Shown here: positions 5,073 to 5,530 of the stretch, piece by piece | Layout of the letters: the number at the start of each line of letters is the position of its first letter | How positions within the stretch are numbered: position 1 is the stretch's first letter | Source: Chloroflexota bacterium | GTDB taxonomy: Bacteria; Chloroflexota; Anaerolineae; B4-G1; SLSP01 | Assembly: GCA_022707665.1 (NCBI GenBank) | Contig: JAKJAE010000209.1 | Span: forward strand, 1-5,530 | Direction: 5' to 3' | Length of the DNA: 5,530 nucleotides | Translations under genes and position numbers: made by a program | The notes under the pieces: generated by a model | Database searches by the model: none | What the model saw: the letters and a program-made list of their open reading frames with translations, nothing else | Told to the model about the DNA's origin: nothing

Positions 5073-5530
5073 ATGGCAAGGCACCATCGGTTGGTTCTGT
5101 TGGGGCTCTGTGTCACTGTAACGGCAGCGTGCAGTGTCTTGACGCTGCCGGCGGAATCGACCTTGCGCCCCGAGAGTCCGGCGACGCTTATGCCGACCTT
5201 TCTGCCCCAGCCCACGATCACACCCCAGCCGCCGGATACGGGTTGGCATTCTATCCATCCCGGGATCGAGGTGCGAAGCGTCGATGTGCTGGCGGGCCAA
5301 CTCACGGAACGTGTGAGCATCGCGAGACTGGATCCCCACGCAGTGACGCTGCGGGTGGAATACTCTCCTGGCGTCGCCTATCCGGTGAGCGTTTGGGCCC
5401 AGCGACTTGGGGCTTTGCTGGTGGTCAATGGCGGGTACTTCACGGAAGAGGCGCAGGTCACCGGCCTGACCGTGGTGGAAGGGCAGGCCTTTGGGACCCC
5501 GTATGGTGACTTTGCGGGCATGGTCGCAGT
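5073..5530 (+). CDS. Exported phosphodiester-glycosidase-family (NAGPA domain) protein, C-terminus beyond window
   Basis: The first 152 codons are visible and the frame is open to the right edge. MARHHR followed by a hydrophobic stretch (about 7-19) forms an N-terminal signal. Cys20 after T-A-A may be a lipobox cysteine, but the -3 residue is Thr rather than Leu, so lipoprotein status is uncertain. A Ser/Pro/Thr-rich linker (about 29-57) suggests a tethered, extracytoplasmic domain. After it, VDVLAGQLTERVSIARLDP leads to LLVVNGGYFTEEAQVTGLTVVEGQAFG (about 115-141). The NGGYF (119-123) plus following G-L-x-V-x-x-G pattern is typical of the NAGPA/DUF2233 family, whose best-known member uncovers mannose-6-phosphate by hydrolysing a GlcNAc phosphodiester. 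The bacterial substrate is unknown and likely a glycan phosphodiester in the envelope. The ATG at 5073 fits the signal sequence and promoter spacing. Confidence 0.8.
   Translation, partial: MARHHRLVLLGLCVTVTAACSVLTLPAESTLRPESPATLMPTFLPQPTITPQPPDTGWHSIHPGIEVRSVDVLAGQLTERVSIARLDPHAVTLRVEYSPGVAYPVSVWAQRLGALLVVNGGYFTEEAQVTGLTVVEGQAFGTPYGDFAGMVA

Noticed and set aside
4249..5079. 276-codon open frame on the minus strand opposite the MFS gene
   Set aside because: The translation is polar and full of His, Arg and Gln, as is typical of the antisense of a membrane protein. It has no domain and runs across a promoter and a palindrome.
1..5530. CRISPR arrays, tRNA or rRNA genes, transposons or a novel defence system
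   Set aside because: No regularly spaced repeats, cloverleaf, transposase or nuclease/helicase motifs are seen. All substantial frames are explained by ordinary metabolic, transport and envelope genes.

Overview
The window comes from a GC-rich bacterium. It carries two divergently oriented members of the tungsten/molybdenum-pterin aldehyde:ferredoxin oxidoreductase (AOR) family, a major facilitator superfamily (MFS) transporter and the start of an exported phosphodiester-glycosidase-family protein. AORs are oxygen-sensitive enzymes, so an anaerobic or facultatively anaerobic lifestyle is likely. The gene set, the long GC-rich leader and a probable leaderless start would fit Chloroflexota, but that placement is only an inference.

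Layout. Positions 1-1203 (minus) hold the first 401 codons of AOR-A, whose C-terminal part runs off the left edge. Positions 1204-1680 are a 477-base divergent control region. On the minus strand it has a good sigma70-type promoter (TTGACA, 16 nt, TATTAT), a leader of about 285 nt resembling the molybdenum/tungsten cofactor (Moco/Tuco) riboswitch class, an overlapping intrinsic terminator, two further hairpins and a strong ribosome binding site. On the plus strand it has a weaker promoter candidate and a short leader. Positions 1681-3555 (plus) are the complete AOR-B, starting at GTG. Positions 3580-4977 (plus) are a 465-residue MFS transporter, 24 nt downstream. A perfect 24-bp palindrome spans its stop codon. 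From 5073 (plus) a probably exported NAGPA-domain protein begins behind its own promoter and runs off the right edge.

How it fits together. AOR-A and AOR-B are different paralogues, differing even in their iron-sulfur cysteine spacing, and each should need a metal-pterin cofactor. Only AOR-A has the cofactor-riboswitch-like leader. There the 3' strand of the putative aptamer closing stem is also the 5' strand of the terminator. This predicts that cofactor binding would allow transcription of the enzyme that uses it (an ON switch). AOR-B and the MFS gene may be co-transcribed, with a strong hairpin just inside the MFS coding region that could uncouple their expression. The substrates of both oxidoreductases and of the transporter cannot be read from the sequence. 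I see no wholly new system. The most notable element is the riboswitch/terminator leader.
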